Assembly: GCA_950022655.1 (NCBI GenBank) | Contig: OX465588.1 | Span: 27,327,525 to 27,391,524, forward strand | Direction of reading: 5' to 3' | DNA: 64,000 bases | From: Alentia gelatinosa | Taxonomy: Eukaryota; Annelida; Polychaeta; Phyllodocida; Polynoidae | Shown here: one piece after another, positions 11,517 through 23,639 of the stretch | Numbering within the stretch: position 1 is the stretch's first letter | Layout of the letters: each line of letters opens with the position of its first letter | The notes under the pieces: generated by a model | The model's database searches: none | What the model saw: only the letters and a program-made list of their open reading frames with translations | Told to the model about the DNA's origin: nothing | Made by a program: the position numbers and the translations under genes

Positions 11517-11830
11517 TTTTGATTTAACCTCCAGCCAATCATCACATGTCCTTTCCTAATTTTCTCAGGTTTTTTTTAGAACGCAAGGCTGGTGATCGAA
11601 GCTATATGATGAATTCAGATAAAAATCTCATCCCTGGACACCAAGGTGAGAGTTCTTTTACTTCCCTAACCAATAGACATGCTCCTAAAAGGATTGGCCT
11701 TTGATATACCACTGCTGGAGAGGAAGGAGAAAAGTTGCTGCAGTGGGACTCGAACCCACCAAGTCTCACACCCTTGGGATTGTGAGTCCATCTCCTTTCC
11801 TTACAGACTCTGGGTGGTACAGCCACTTCA
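11517..11830 (-). repeat. SINE family S, copy 2 with tRNA-like head
   Basis: On the minus strand the order is tRNA-like head, body, tail. The head holds a B-box-like GGGTTCGAGTCCC (complement of 11745-11757) and a CCCAAGGGTGTGAG stretch. The body has AAGGCCAATCCTTTT and a GTGAGAT block. The tail reaches the TTAAATCAAA-like region near 11520. It is not a functional tRNA gene, since neither the acceptor stem nor a clean A box is seen. Confidence 0.65.
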
Positions 11831-12848
11831 TGCTAACCACTTACTGCATACTTAGCACTGCACAGTATCATATCCACCCAGTGTCCACCTTTATCTGAAA
11901 CATATACTATCTGTTTGGAGTGTGACCACTTAACGAAAACCACTTTCTGCCTGCACAGCATCATATCCGCCCCGTGTCCATCTTTATCGTAACCCGACAG
12001 CATGTCTGTAGTGTGACCACTTGGTGTTAACCACTTACTGCCTGCCTAGCACTATGCACCATTATATCCAACAATCTTTTTCTTCCTCATGATATAATCG
12101 TAAGAGAGAAAAAATATAGATGTTTAATATCAATCGTCTGGCTTTATCTCAGACTACACATCTTGGTGGTAGCACCACTTGGCAGTGACCACTTGCTACC
12201 TGCACAGAATCATATAAGTCTGGATTCCGGTTTTATCTCAACCAGACTGTACATCTTGGTGGTTGCGCCATTTGGCAATGATCATTCGCTACCTGCACAG
12301 AATCATATAAGCCTGGATTCCGGCTTTATCTCAACCAGACTGTACATCTTGGTGGTTGCGCCATTTGGCAATGACCATTCGCTACCTGCACAGCATCCTA
12401 TAAGCCTGGATTCTGGCTTCATCTCAACCAGACTGCACATCTTGGTGGTAGCATCACTTGGCAGTAACCACTTGCTACCTGCACAGAATCATATAAGCCT
12501 GGATTCCGGCTTTATCTCAACCATTCTGTACATCTTGGTGGTTGCGCCACTTGGCAATGACCACTCACTCCCTGCCCAGCACTGCCCTGCATCATAACAG
12601 CCTGGCAGCTGGCTTTATCTCAACCAGACTGCACATCTTGGTGGTAGCACCACTTGGTAGTGACCACTCACTGCCCGCCCAGCACTGCCCTGCATCATAA
12701 CAGCCTGGCAGCTGGCTTTATCTCAACCAGACTGCACATCTTGGTGGTAGCACCACTTGGTAGTGACCACTCACTGCCCGCACTGCACAGCATCATATCA
12801 GCCTGGCGTCCGGTTTCATCTCAATCGGACTGCTCCTCTTTGTGAACC
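11816..12848. repeat. 93-bp tandem array (CATCTTGGTGGTAGCACCACTT)
   Basis: Unit starts at CATCTTGGTGGT are seen at about 12161, 12252, 12345, 12438 and 12531, giving a spacing of about 93 bp. Two longer units (about 98 and 109 bp) follow, and decayed units lie upstream from 11816. The unit includes CCTGGATTCCGGCTTTATC. A 93-bp unit equals 31 codons, so a repeated 144-residue frame stays open. Nothing else supports coding. Confidence 0.9.
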
Positions 12849-12849
12849 G

Positions 12850-14425
12850 CCTAATTTGTTCGCTCTCATTGAATGCGCTCCAATCGCTATCCCCTGACTG
12901 CGCTGATATTGGACTGTGGTGGGTTTTTATTCGCCATCCTGCACAGCGCCTTGCTGCAGACACCTGAATCTCCTTCTCCTTCTCCAATCTCGGGCTGCGG
13001 GCGGCTTTTCTATACTGCCTTGATGTGACCTTTATAGGCGTGCGATTGGAGACGATTGTACTGCGTGCTGCTGTGTTGTATGGTGTGAGCGCATGCACAA
13101 ACACAGACAATATTCACAAACCATACTGTACACCACCGGCAGAAGAATATTCATATGATAGAGATGAGGTGGCTTTTAAATATACCTGTTCCCAAGTGTG
13201 ATGCTACGGTGACAACAAAATCTTTTTATGATATAATTATATATTTTATAAAAATTACATATTTTATAAAAATATTTATATCAAGGCGCAATAATACATG
13301 TAATTCTATACAAAGGACTGAAATAAATGTAGTATCTCTATTCGTATTACATTATCCTGCTTTAATGCCATTTTACTCGTTAAAATAGGTAATATCTATA
13401 GCTTTTACAAAGCAATATAATCGAAATTATCGGTTTCAGTAAAATTCCCAACGTTGTAGGGTTTTGCCCCGGGCGGGACGTATTTACCTAAATGCGGGAC
13501 GTATTGACCTAAAGGAAAGCTATCATAAAAAGCCTGAAGCCTCATGTAAGTGTCAGTTACTGCTTAAATCATATGGCGTTATGCAGGCATTGTGGCGACC
13601 TAAACATGGCACAAATGTCACGAGCATTGAAGGCTTGGGTACAGCCACTTTACGTAATGGATAATACAAAGATAACATGAGAACTGTTTTTCTCTGACGC
13701 CTGGGAGGTACCAGGACCCGTACCGCACGCCTATGACGTATGACACTCTGTTATTACCCCCGGAGTGTCATATCGTTATCAGATTGATCTCCACATAAAA
13801 TTCCTTAATTTCATTTTTTTCATTTCACTTTTATTTATGAAGACTTGGCAAATGCCTTCTTATCGCAGCCGATGCGAACAATGTGACTACGCGATATCAT
13901 ACTGTAGGGATGTGGGAAAATACATTCTGTTCGTGTTTTAAAATGATAATCACTTGATTCTCTTATGAAACTGTATCACATATAAGCTCCGTTACATCAA
14001 AAAAAGAACAGAACAGAGAAAAGTGCAGTGGGTCCGCACTCCAATTTCGACATTAAATTTCCCTTTGATGGACTGGAAACTCAATCTATCATGGAATCCA
14101 TCACAAACATACCTACCAGCCTCAATTTTACACCATTACCAGCGAGTGAGACATGCAACGAAGCGTGAAATCTCGCGTGATCCTCGTAATGCTCCACTGG
14201 TCTTCACGCATGGCTGACTCGATCATTTCAAACTGGTGTCAAATGAGAAATCCATGCCTTGGAGTGAAAAAGGGGCACAGAAATAAACAGTATGGATATA
14301 GTCTATCGTGTCTAGAAGAATTGTATTTCCCCTGGTTGTATTGGAGGAACATGAGGAGCATATCATGTAGTACTACCCAGTCAGAATGAGTTGTATTTTC
14401 AATTTGATATAAAATGCTAATTCAA
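12850..14425. other. intergenic DNA with a small duplication
   Basis: AT-rich at 13200-13340. A short direct duplication of GCGGGACGTATT with ACCTAAA lies at about 13472-13517. A minus-strand frame at 12793-13110 overlaps the array edge and is not credible as a gene. Confidence 0.35.
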
Positions 14426-14429
14426 CTTG

Positions 14430-14650
14430 AGAAATAATAGATGGGAAGTTAAACTCAATTTAAGAAATGCTTTTTATGTAGATTGTTTTGCCTCAGAGAA
14501 ACTAGGAAAATATAAAAATGGATTGGGGCTGGAGTGTGTGGAGAGGTTTGAACCACTGTTTATTGGTGTGAATGAGGCAGAATTTATTCTCTCTTTGTTT
14601 TATACAAGAACAATTAATTTTATAAACTGAAAATGAGAACGAGGATGTTT
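14430..14650 (+). repeat. repeat family B, copy 5
   Basis: Contains TTGCCTCAGAGAAACTAG, GGATTGGGGCTGGAGTGTG, TATTGGTGTGAATGAGGC and TTTATTCTCTCTTTG. The terminal CCATCTCT block is lost. It has the same orientation as all other copies. Confidence 0.6.
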
Positions 14651-15393
14651 AGGAGGGCTGGTGTTCATATGGAGAGTACTTTGAGGAAATGTCCTTAAAA
14701 TATCTCGCCTATGTTCTCCTAGACCCGACTTGGAAATAAAGTTACAATTCAACAATTCATAAAAAGACTTCCATAACCAAGTTCTGAGTTCAAAGTGAGA
14801 GCTCGCGACTCTTTACCACAGTAGAAAATACCCATTAAGACACGGTACACACACAATTCGCACCGCCAATGGGCTGCACACACACACATAAGCGGGCAAT
14901 ATTGACATAAATACACCACACAGGCACACCTTTGTCGCCACACATGTAAGTCGGCCATGGGAGTGTGGATGAATAAATCAATATATGGGACGTAAGTGAG
15001 AATGCGTTCCCTGGACCGGAGCCAAAGTTCTGCTGTGCTGGGAGAGTGTGGCTTCCTTGTAGGGCGCATGTCCACAGACGTCCCGGTGGCTTGTGGGGGC
15101 TAAAGTGATTTGTGAAGCACTACAAGGCCTGCCCGTGAAACCGCGGCCCTGTAGGAACGGGGTGCCAGGCCCCGGTGCATTAAGCCCCAGCCTTGAGCCC
15201 AGAGATGAATCAATGATGGCGGATTTAGTGGTGCGAGACCTTACTACGGCGTTCCTCCAGGTCGCACTACGGCCAATCTGCTGTGGTTGATTATCAAGAT
15301 ATGTGGGTGTATGTTGGACTCAAAGAAGGGCGATTTATGACTGGACCGACTTTAATTAACTAATAGCAATACGAGATCGGCACCACAATATAC

Positions 15394-15397
<4 letters not shown>
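14650..15397. other. intergenic DNA
   Basis: A short CA run lies near 14879-14890. Neither a 108-codon minus frame (14749-15075) nor a 65-codon plus frame (15093-15290) has a recognisable domain or splice context. Confidence 0.3.

Positions 15398-15489
<92 letters not shown>
15398..15489. repeat. TA dinucleotide microsatellite
   Basis: About 45 uninterrupted TA repeats. Likely hypervariable and prone to cruciform extrusion and assembly length error. Confidence 0.99.
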
Positions 15490-15492
<3 letters not shown>

Positions 15493-15604
15493 TCTGAGAA
15501 GTTGCTTTTCACATACGTAGTTGAACCGATGTCATTTTCTTCAAACTTTATATCACACAATTAATGTGTATTAATACACATTTATCTACTAAAACGTACA
15601 GGGA

Positions 15605-15816
15605 ACCGCACTTGTTTTTTTTATCTTGGTTTTGATGAAAACCATATTTTTCAGTACATTTTCCATGTAAATATTACCACAGTAAATTGGCCTATTCTAC
15701 CTTGGAGAAAATGATAAGTTTACTGATCTGACATTAGAATAAATCAGAAGGATCCAGTTTTGAATCCTCAGGTGGCGCCACTGTGAATTGTAGGCTATAC
15801 CTTTAAAAGGCTCCAT
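15605..15816 (+). repeat. solo copy of the repeat that flanks U6
   Basis: Aligns with 48587-48782. Both start at a CTTGTTTTT block, continue with GATGAAAACCAT versus GATAAAAACCAT, pass AGAATAAATCAGAA versus AGAATGAATCAGAA, and end in CAGGTGGCGCC, CTGTGAAT/AATGTAGG and a TACCTTTAAA-type terminus. It shows that the arms around the U6 gene belong to a dispersed repeat family. Confidence 0.6.
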
Positions 15817-18180
15817 TATAAAGGCAGTGTGTGTCTGTGCTGGTTGTGAGACCAGTCAGTGACAAACGACAGTATTGATGCGTAGATTGGCAGCACTTCA
15901 ATGCCGCCTGAGCGCCATTCATTGTGTCCTGTTCTATTGGTCGTGACCCTTCCAAAGGTCAGGGCATGTCAAAGGTCAAGGCTAGTGGCCGGGAGAAATG
16001 ACAAGATTGAGCGAGGACATGTTCCAATGTAGAGGAATACTCCATCCGGCACCTCCTGCAGGGGGGAGGAGGGGGGGGGGGGGCGTGGGGGTCCCCATTC
16101 ACAAAAAGTTAATATTATGCCATCATTATACTTCATCATATCAAAAATTCTATCTTATATCTTATTTAGCATTTATAACGAACCATGGTTTTGTATCAAT
16201 ATTATGTTAAAGGGTCTATACTTTATGACAACAAATGCTGGATAGACTATAGATACTTGCATGTATTCAGATAACTGGTATATATAATATCGTACCCACA
16301 ACGAACTGCATAGCAGAAGTTCATAATGTAAACATCAAAACTGACGAAGCTCCGCCGATTCGCTCCAGTGCTGAATAAAGGGGAAAATAAACCATTCTGC
16401 GTAACACCACGGAATCCACACGAAAAAGAGGCGCATCAACGGTTAGACATGCCAAGTGCTAACCCAAGCAAGGCGTGCGGCGGTGGCGAGGCAGGAGTGG
16501 TTAAATTACCATGGACAATTTCCCTTCCATTATCCGTACTTCTAATTGGGGTCCGGGGAGGCTGGTGTAGTTCGTCATATTTTAACATGAGAATTGAACG
16601 GGTCACGCGTCTGGGAGCACTTTAGAGGCAGAATGTGGGCGCTGGTGTATAAATACTACATGAACTCTGACTGGTGGGGTGAGGTGGAGGGCGGTATACA
16701 AAGACCACCAATCCGCCGTTCAAGATATTACCAAGTCCTGAGAGGCTTTCATGAAGGCATCGATCTGTGATGAGTCATCGGGGAGTAGTTACTATTATCT
16801 CATCGCTGGTAAAAGTTTAGCCATAGGAATAACATTAAAAAAATATACGCAACGATCACCCTAGTATAAAGGGACAATAGTACGCCATGGTCGTGGTGGA
16901 GTGATGTGAGATGATGTCATTAGCAACTGACCAATTTTCGGCAAGGGATTTGTGAGAAAATAGGCAAGATGTATACATTCCTAACTGAATTTGCTAAGTA
17001 ATTTGAATTATTCTGATATTGTGAAGCTATTCTAATGTCCGTCAAAGGAGTGAGAACAATACTCCACTCCTTTGGATGCGTCGTAATCGTCACTCCGCTT
17101 CGCCTCGATGATGATTGTGGCGCTTCCAAACTCATGGAGTATTGTCTATGTATGGTATTCGATACAGCTCTATATAAGTATTTGCCGTAACCAGTAACAT
17201 AAACCTTACAAAATGGACTCACAAAGGGGGTCATCCATAAAGTATATACAATGTGAGCAGTAGGGGGCGGGGTAAAGAATTGTTGGAAATTTTGCGAACA
17301 TACTTTAAGAATAACCCCTAAACGTCACAGGCAGAACTCAAGGTAGTAACCACCCATATCTCAACATCGCTTTGGCATTAAGCATTTTCCTTTGAAAGTT
17401 GTCACTCGCCTCTATGAAAACAGTGAGGTTTCTTACTAAAGACTGGGGAAAATGAGTTCTTCGTTCTTCTCACGGCTTCAAGGCTGGTGAGAACTGCCTA
17501 CTACCAACTGGCACCATCGTACGAGCTCTCAGCGTTTCAGGCATGAGCCTTTGATAAAATAAGATATCTCGCTTTATCAACCACCCTCTAACAAGACCAC
17601 TGATATCATATCTACAATATCATCATTTGTAGATCAATTGGTACACAAAGGAAATGTATCTTGTCTGGATCAAAATGGCGGTAATGTGCATCATGCTGGG
17701 CATTCGGCTGTATTAAAAAGCAAACACCTATCGTGGGAGGATGGCATGACCTGGTCAGGGTGATGTCAGCGAGGTGGGGATGGCTGAGGTATCCACACAC
17801 TCACACTGAAAGTACAACGTTTCTCGTCCGTCCGCGGTGTTGAACTTCTGTATTGTTGTTTTGTCAAACACATAACACAGGGCCCACTGCAGGATGACAG
17901 ACTGATACAGCATATTAAGAAAGGCGTATACCTACACAAGGCAATAAGTCTACCCATTAATGATTCAAAATGCTAAGCAATTATAAGAATTATGTGAATG
18001 TCTATTTACAATCACTAGAGACCGACCAAGGAACAAGAAGAATAAAGCTTTGTATACTGAAGCATCAATCAAGGATTTATTGGGTGACGAGAAGAAAAGA
18101 AACCAATCCCAGCATTAATGCTATCTTCCAGTAAAAATAAATCACAAAAATTAATATCAACAAAGATTTTTTTTCTATGT
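15816..18180. other. intergenic DNA with one small foldback
   Basis: A G run lies at about 16067-16083. A foldback lies at about 17047-17157, with arms starting ACAATACTCCA and ending TGGAGTATTGT, similar in design to family A. AAAGGTCA words occur at about 15953 and 15972. No gene is supported. Confidence 0.4.
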
Positions 18181-18183
18181 AAA

Positions 18184-18275
18184 GTGAAATAAAGTACAAC
18201 TACCAAAGATACCGTATTAACTGTAGGCGTTTATTGAAATGAACCGACGTTTCGACTATGACAGTTTTTTTTTTT
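18184..18275 (-). repeat. repeat end with GTCGAAACGTCGG motif
   Basis: The minus strand reads GTCGAAACGTCGGTTCA followed by an AATAAACGCC stretch. CGAAACGTCGG resembles the 3' part of hammerhead motifs in Penelope-like element ends, but the CTGATGA core expected upstream is absent or mutated. A fragment of such an element is possible. I see no reverse transcriptase coding nearby. Confidence 0.25.
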
Positions 18276-18591
18276 AAAGTATTTTTTATTTGATTATTAG
18301 GTTAATTGTAACAGTTATGGGTGACCTTTCATGGTCACTAATAATATCACTGTAGTAGCCACAGTATCAATGACCTTAGCTTTATAACCTACTTAGCAGA
18401 TAGCATCCCACACGTCTACATATGGGAGACATACATCCGAGCATTCAGATGACCTTTCCATGTCCATTCCCTCGTTTTTTCCCCCGAGAAATCACCCATA
18501 TGTAAAGTACCCGGCGTTTACATACAGATCAAAAAGCCCTGGGCTGGGGGCTGGAGGTCTGACCTTTCTAGGTCCACAAACAGGGTACAAA

Positions 18592-18692
18592 GACATAGCC
18601 TGGAACCCTTTCCTATGTATGAACACATAGCCTGGAAACCTGGCCTATGTTTGAACACATAGCCTGGAAACCTGGCCTATGTGTGAACAGTG
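18592..18692. repeat. three 33-bp tandem units
   Basis: ACATAGCCTGGAAACCTGG followed by CCTATGTTTGAAC recurs at about 18592, 18625 and 18657. Confidence 0.85.
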
Positions 18693-20190
18693 TATATCAT
18701 CGCAGGTGCACTTCTGTTTGTATGTGGGAATATTAAAAAAAGTGATCTGTTATATTTGGACAGGTAGGTACTAGTTTGTCATACATTACCATTCATTTCA
18801 AACTTATGTTAACAAGTCATTTTAGGAATACTGTCAGATAGAAAAAGGCATAATTTGCAAAGTTCAAGGTCATCGAGTTTAACCCGCTTGCAGTCCTAAT
18901 ATTGATTTGGACTGGATTTGGACTGGAACCCAGTCTAACGCAGACTTACCCTATCTGGAGTTTGTTGCTCCAAAAAAATGGAAAAAGCATTGCTCCAGTA
19001 ATATCGGATCGTGTCATGTGGTATCGTTATATTCACGTTGTATCGCTACCTTTTACAACACCACATTTTCAGTGACATATGTGAAAGTTTCATTGGATTT
19101 TTAGTTGAATATAGATGGCAGCATTGTTATAATGCGATCAACAAAGAATCTGGAGCAACGATTTCGAACTCGAGTTGCTGTTCTACGATCATGGAGCAAC
19201 GCCCCCCTCGACCCTGTGCGGGTTTGTGTACAGGCCCCGGCCCCCGTCAGCCCCTCATGGCCCTCCCGGCCCCTCCTTGCCGGTGACACGCTGCCGGCAG
19301 CACCCTGTAGGTAAAGGTCACCTCACAATGACCTTCCCCCACCATCAATGACCTTCCAGCCATCAGATCCCAAGTAATGCTCGGCTCTCGCCGGCGGACG
19401 TCCTCCTTTTTTGTTGTTTTTCTCAAAGCCATTTCTCCTGCTCACTTCAGAGGCTTTTGTGTACAGAATGTTTCGTTCGGATTATCCTTGCGGTCTGTGT
19501 GAATAATTATTCTAGTAGTTATCACATTGCCTATGTTTATCATTTCTCAAGAATTGGTAAGGAATGTTTGCAAATGTTGTCAGTGTTAAATGATGATATT
19601 TTATTTTTACTGCAAGTTAAATGTTATAGTGTTAAACGTTAAAAGTTATTATGATATATAATTCTATAGATACATTCATTTGTTACCATTACAAAGGTAA
19701 AAATACAAAGATGAATCTTCTGCCCTTTATCTTAAGTAGATACGCAAACCTTTGAGTCTCTACATTCTCTACACTGCAAATACACCTACGACTACTAATA
19801 AGGTTACTTTGATATCAGGTTCCGAGAAACCCTATCTGCACTTTCCAGATTACTGAATTAAATAGGATACATGTGTCATTACACAGGTGATTCATACTTT
19901 ATTTTATGTTATCAATAGTACACAATGACCTCCTGTTTACCTTAAAAGCATTTATAGGTTTAGATGATGCACTAGACTGGCCTAAGTCCCTATGTCCTAC
20001 ACCTCCGCCTCTGCCTCCCTGTCCGTCTCCCCTACACTCCACCTCAGCTACTTGGTTATTTTGATTGTTTACTGAAAGTTCATGATCAAAGACTTAAGCA
20101 TGTCTATTGATGCACATGAATATCACCGAATAGTAATTCAAATAAATACCTGGATATCATAAGAGGTTTGTCTATTTATCATCAAATCAT
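18692..20190. other. intergenic DNA with a GC-rich island
   Basis: The segment 19190-19410 is much richer in GC than its surroundings and includes AGGTCA (19315-19320) and TGACCT (19329-19334) facing each other 8 bp apart. Frames over it on both strands are short and unrecognised. The rest is AT-rich and featureless. Confidence 0.35.
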
Positions 20191-20194
20191 AAGC

Positions 20195-20485
20195 TTTATC
20201 TCACCCCGGTATTTTTCTCCATAGGCTTAACATTAGGAACTCGTACTCCACGGCCGTGAGGTTCGTGTACCCAATACTCAATGGCTAATTGGGTGATTCA
20301 TTTCATCAATAATTAATGTTATACGGGGTGAGATAAAATCAGAAACCCACTCGATGAAAATAACTTGGTCTGTACTCCACCTCGTTTGACCACAGAGTAA
20401 TTCACTCAGCTTCGCTTCGTGAATTACTCTGCAGTCAAACTCGGTGTAGTACGGACCAAACTATTTTCATCTCGTGGGTTTCCTT
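20195..20485 (+). repeat. foldback/MITE family A, copy 1
   Basis: The left half has TTATCTCACCCCGGTATTTT, the family block CATAGGCTTAACATTAGGAA, and ends with GGGGTGAGATAAAATC, so it is itself bracketed by inverse words. The right half is a hairpin: AACCCACTCGATGAAAATA at 20345 is mirrored by TATTTTCATCTCGTGGGTT at about 20480, with inner arms around GAGTAATTCAC. The arms are about 60 bp with few mismatches. Confidence 0.7.
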
Positions 20486-21165
20486 CTAATTGTTTCATGA
20501 CAGTTAATCAATTTTAGTTTTTTTTCTTGACATGCTTTAACTATACTTTAGAGATAGTTATAGGTGTTTTTTCCCCATACTCATGTTCAATACATGTGCA
20601 TGTCGTATCGCTATTACTAGGAATGCAGATTAGGGGGTAACCATTACGATAACATTGAAGAGACCATTATTACAAGGTGTGCTTTACATACATTGGTTTA
20701 TCGATTAAGGAAGACGCCTGTTTATCTATGAGCTTGTTGGTGTCCAGCCAGGCACTACAAACAAACCTTCATCGACTTCTGACATACGATAGAGTGGTGT
20801 GTCGTACGCGAACGGTAAATCTTTCAGGCGCGTTCATACACCGACCAAACAACATGACGTAGGCTGCAGGGCAGACGACATTTAACCTGCACTCTCCATA
20901 CATTGTCATCATTATCCTCTGCCCCACCTTTAAAGATACACGACTAAATCTCTGGAGGGAGAGTGATTAGTAGGGGTCACTCCGTGTTGTGTTGCCACCA
21001 GAGGGCACGGTGGTCGCTCTGACCTAGATGCTGGACAGATGGATAAACAACTTCAAGTCCTCACCTCACCTCTGGGCCATAAAAAGGTCGTTCACAATCA
21101 CAGACCTGCAGTCATTAGATCTTGGCAGGGACCCCTATACCTTTAACCCTCTGTGCCCCAGTATC
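20485..21165. other. intergenic DNA
   Basis: No gene or repeat can be supported here. Confidence 0.3.
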
Positions 21166-21468
21166 TGCATTTATCTATTTTTGTCCCATAGGCTTAGCAT
21201 TGGTAGCTCGTTCTCCATGCCCCTACGAGTATCACAGTCTGTTCTCCACGGTCTATGATATCATATATCCATTGCGTCATCTGGTCTTTTAGTGTGTACA
21301 GGATTACATAGATACAGAAAGCGACTAGTTTTGGTCATTGTCATCGTTCTCCAACTCGTTTGAACGCTAGGTGATATTCACTCGGCTTCGCCTGCTTCAT
21401 ATTGCTCCATGTCAAGCTCATGGAGAACGACGACTTTGACTAAAACTTGTTAGTTTCTTCTTCAGTCT
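21165..21468 (+). repeat. foldback/MITE family A, copy 2
   Basis: Has CATAGGCTTAGCATTGGTAG, then GTTCTCCATGCCCCTA, and the hairpin pair CGTTCTCCAACTCG / CATGGAGAACGACG with a loop containing ATTCACTCGGCTTCGCC. It is closest to the copy at 43538-43838, which keeps the same order. Confidence 0.7.
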
Positions 21469-21895
21469 TCCATACACCACACATCCCACTACCACCCGAG
21501 TGGAAATGTTAACTCGCATAAATTTGCTACAAAAGAATCAGACCTGTCATTAAGGTAAACTCTCTGTCTAATGTTTTGTTTCTATCCCTACACGATTTAT
21601 ATTTATCAATATTCTTGTTTTAAACGTTTCGGATCGAGACTATTTGTTGTAGGGTGAATGTTTATATGGATGGCAGCCAACGAGGGCTAATTTTACCCAC
21701 CCGCACACACCCAGACAATGACCAACGGTCCCGAATACCGGTGCAGACCGGTCATTGTTATATTACGGCCCCATCACATCAATATCCAATCTATCCGGCA
21801 GCGGGATTGTGTGTTTGTGTGTGTGTGTGTGGGGGGGGGGGGGGTAACGCCCCGGGCAGGGTAAGTGAGGTGGAGCATACATACACTTGAGTATC
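21468..21895. other. intergenic DNA
   Basis: A GT run and a G run of about 16 lie at 21808-21844. No gene is supported. Confidence 0.35.
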
Positions 21896-22165
21896 AGCTG
21901 GGGTCGTGAAAAATAGAATAAAATATTTTTCATGTAGAATTCTTGTAGAATTTACTGTCTCAGAGAGACTGAGAAAATATGGAAAACTCCTCGGTATTGG
22001 CCTTGGAATGGGGCTGGGTTTGTGGGAAGGTTTGAACCACTGTTCATTGGTGTGAATGAGGGGTCAATTTATTCCCTCTTTGTTTTACACAAGATGAACT
22101 CATTTTTTAAACTGAAAATGAAAACAAAGATTTCCTTGGAAAATAAGAAAACTGCCATATCAATA
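21896..22165 (+). repeat. repeat family B, copy 6
   Basis: A full-length copy: AAAATATTTTTCATGTAG, CTGTCTCAGAGAGACTGAG, GGAATGGGGCTGGG, TTGGTGTGAATGAGG, AAACTGAAAATGAAAAC, TTTCCTTGGAAAA and AAACTGCCATATC. Confidence 0.65.
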
Positions 22166-22372
22166 TCCAATAAACGAAAAAGAAATTCTGACAATGGTGC
22201 GGGGGGTGGTATGCCCCGGGCAGAGTAAGTGAGATGGGAGAAGGGGGGAGGTTGTTGCGGAGAGGCGTTGAGTGGGTGGAATGTCCTGCGGTAGGAGGTG
22301 TGAGCCATGTGTTAGTTGTATTTCTAGATTGTATACATTTGAACATTTCCTGTTGAGTGGTACAGGTTTAAG

Positions 22373-22800
22373 GTCTGTTTGTTTGATTTAACGTCCAGGC
22401 GACCATTACAGGTCCGTCCCAGAACTTCACAAGGATCAGCTTTTCTCACAGCTTTTAGATCACAGGGGTGGTGATAGAATCTATATGATGAATTCAGGTA
22501 GAATTCTCACCCCTACACATTTAACAAGATGAGAGTTCTTTTTGTTACCAAACTACAAACACATGGTATGAAAAGGAGTGGCCTTTGGTATAGCAGTTAG
22601 TCTGCCGCTCATGGGGATGAAGGAGAAAGGTGGCTGCACACCACACCACATAGACATGGTATCAGAATAACTGGCCTTTTGTATGCCTACCACTGCTGGG
22701 GGTGAAGGAGAAAAGTGGCAGCAGTGGAACTCGAACCCACAAAATACCACAATCTTGGGGTTACGAGTCAAGTGCTCTTAACCACTGAGCTAACTCGCAA
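22373..22800 (-). repeat. SINE family S, copy 3 (longest, tRNA-headed)
   Basis: Read on the minus strand it starts with a tRNA-like head: A box TAGCTCAGTGGTTAA (22778-22792) and B box GGGTTCGAGTTCC (22726-22738), with GTAACCCCAAG between. The body follows, and it ends at a TTAAATCAAACAAAC-like tail near 22373-22390. About 100 bp of the body (a GAAGGAGAAAGGTGGC unit) is duplicated inside this copy. A Pol III-transcribed SINE is the natural reading. It is not a functional tRNA, since the acceptor stem cannot be paired. Confidence 0.75.
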
Positions 22801-22809
22801 GTTCATGGT

Positions 22810-23635
22810 ACAGGTAGGTAAGTAGTCTGCGTATAATCTGTGATTGCTACTTAGTTAACTCGCCACCCTCGCAGGTTGATGGTGCAGGAAGGTAAGTAAA
22901 ATGTGTATACCCTGTGAGGGCTACTTGTTCATTAAGAGCCCATGAATTATTTGGGTTGCTTGAGTGTACACGACATTGGAGTCGTGAGTTGCTTCAACGT
23001 ACATTCTATGAGGAATACTTCCTGGTTAAATCTCTCACTGAGCAATACGGGTGATCTAGATTCATCATTAGGGGTTTGGGAAACCTCAATTGTGACTGAC
23101 CAACTATCAACTACACGAACCTTGAAATGAGTCAGACATGACAAAACACGTGGGTTTTTCAAGACCTGAGAGTTACTCCATAGATGAGCAGCTCCTATCA
23201 ATGACGTCATATAAAAACGTGGGTTTTCAGATATCTGAGTTACTATTTACAGATCAGCAGCTCTAAAAACCGAGATCCCACCACTGTGACTCAGGTCCTG
23301 GCCGTGCCTTGATTGATGAGTAAGTTTTATGGGGTATTTCCTGAAAGCTGCGGACATTTAGAGGGGACATAGGGTGGAATAGGGGTATGAGTAAGGGATT
23401 GGGGGTTCGTGGGCGATGGGATATGAGTAAGGGTTTGGGTCCCTTTGAGCATGGTGTTGGCCCAAACGGTTAAGGTGAGAGACATACGTACGTGTGTAGA
23501 CTATGTGAGGCTGCACAACAATTCACATTGAATGGAAGCTAGGGTAGGATGTTCCTATTTCAATCTGGCTCTGGTGGCCTGGTAATTATTTGTGCATTAT
23601 TGGAGTTCTAAAACATATGCATGCTTCAGATAGAC
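22810..23635. other. intergenic DNA
   Basis: Weak repetition of GCAGGTTGATGGTGCAGG-like words at 22795-22900. AAAACGTGGGTTTTC-like words recur at 23143 and 23213. No gene is supported. Confidence 0.35.
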
Positions 23636-23639
23636 GTTA

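Noticed and set aside
12163..12597. 144-codon frame with repeated peptides
   Set aside because: Falls wholly inside a 93-bp array, where a unit of 31 codons keeps the frame open.
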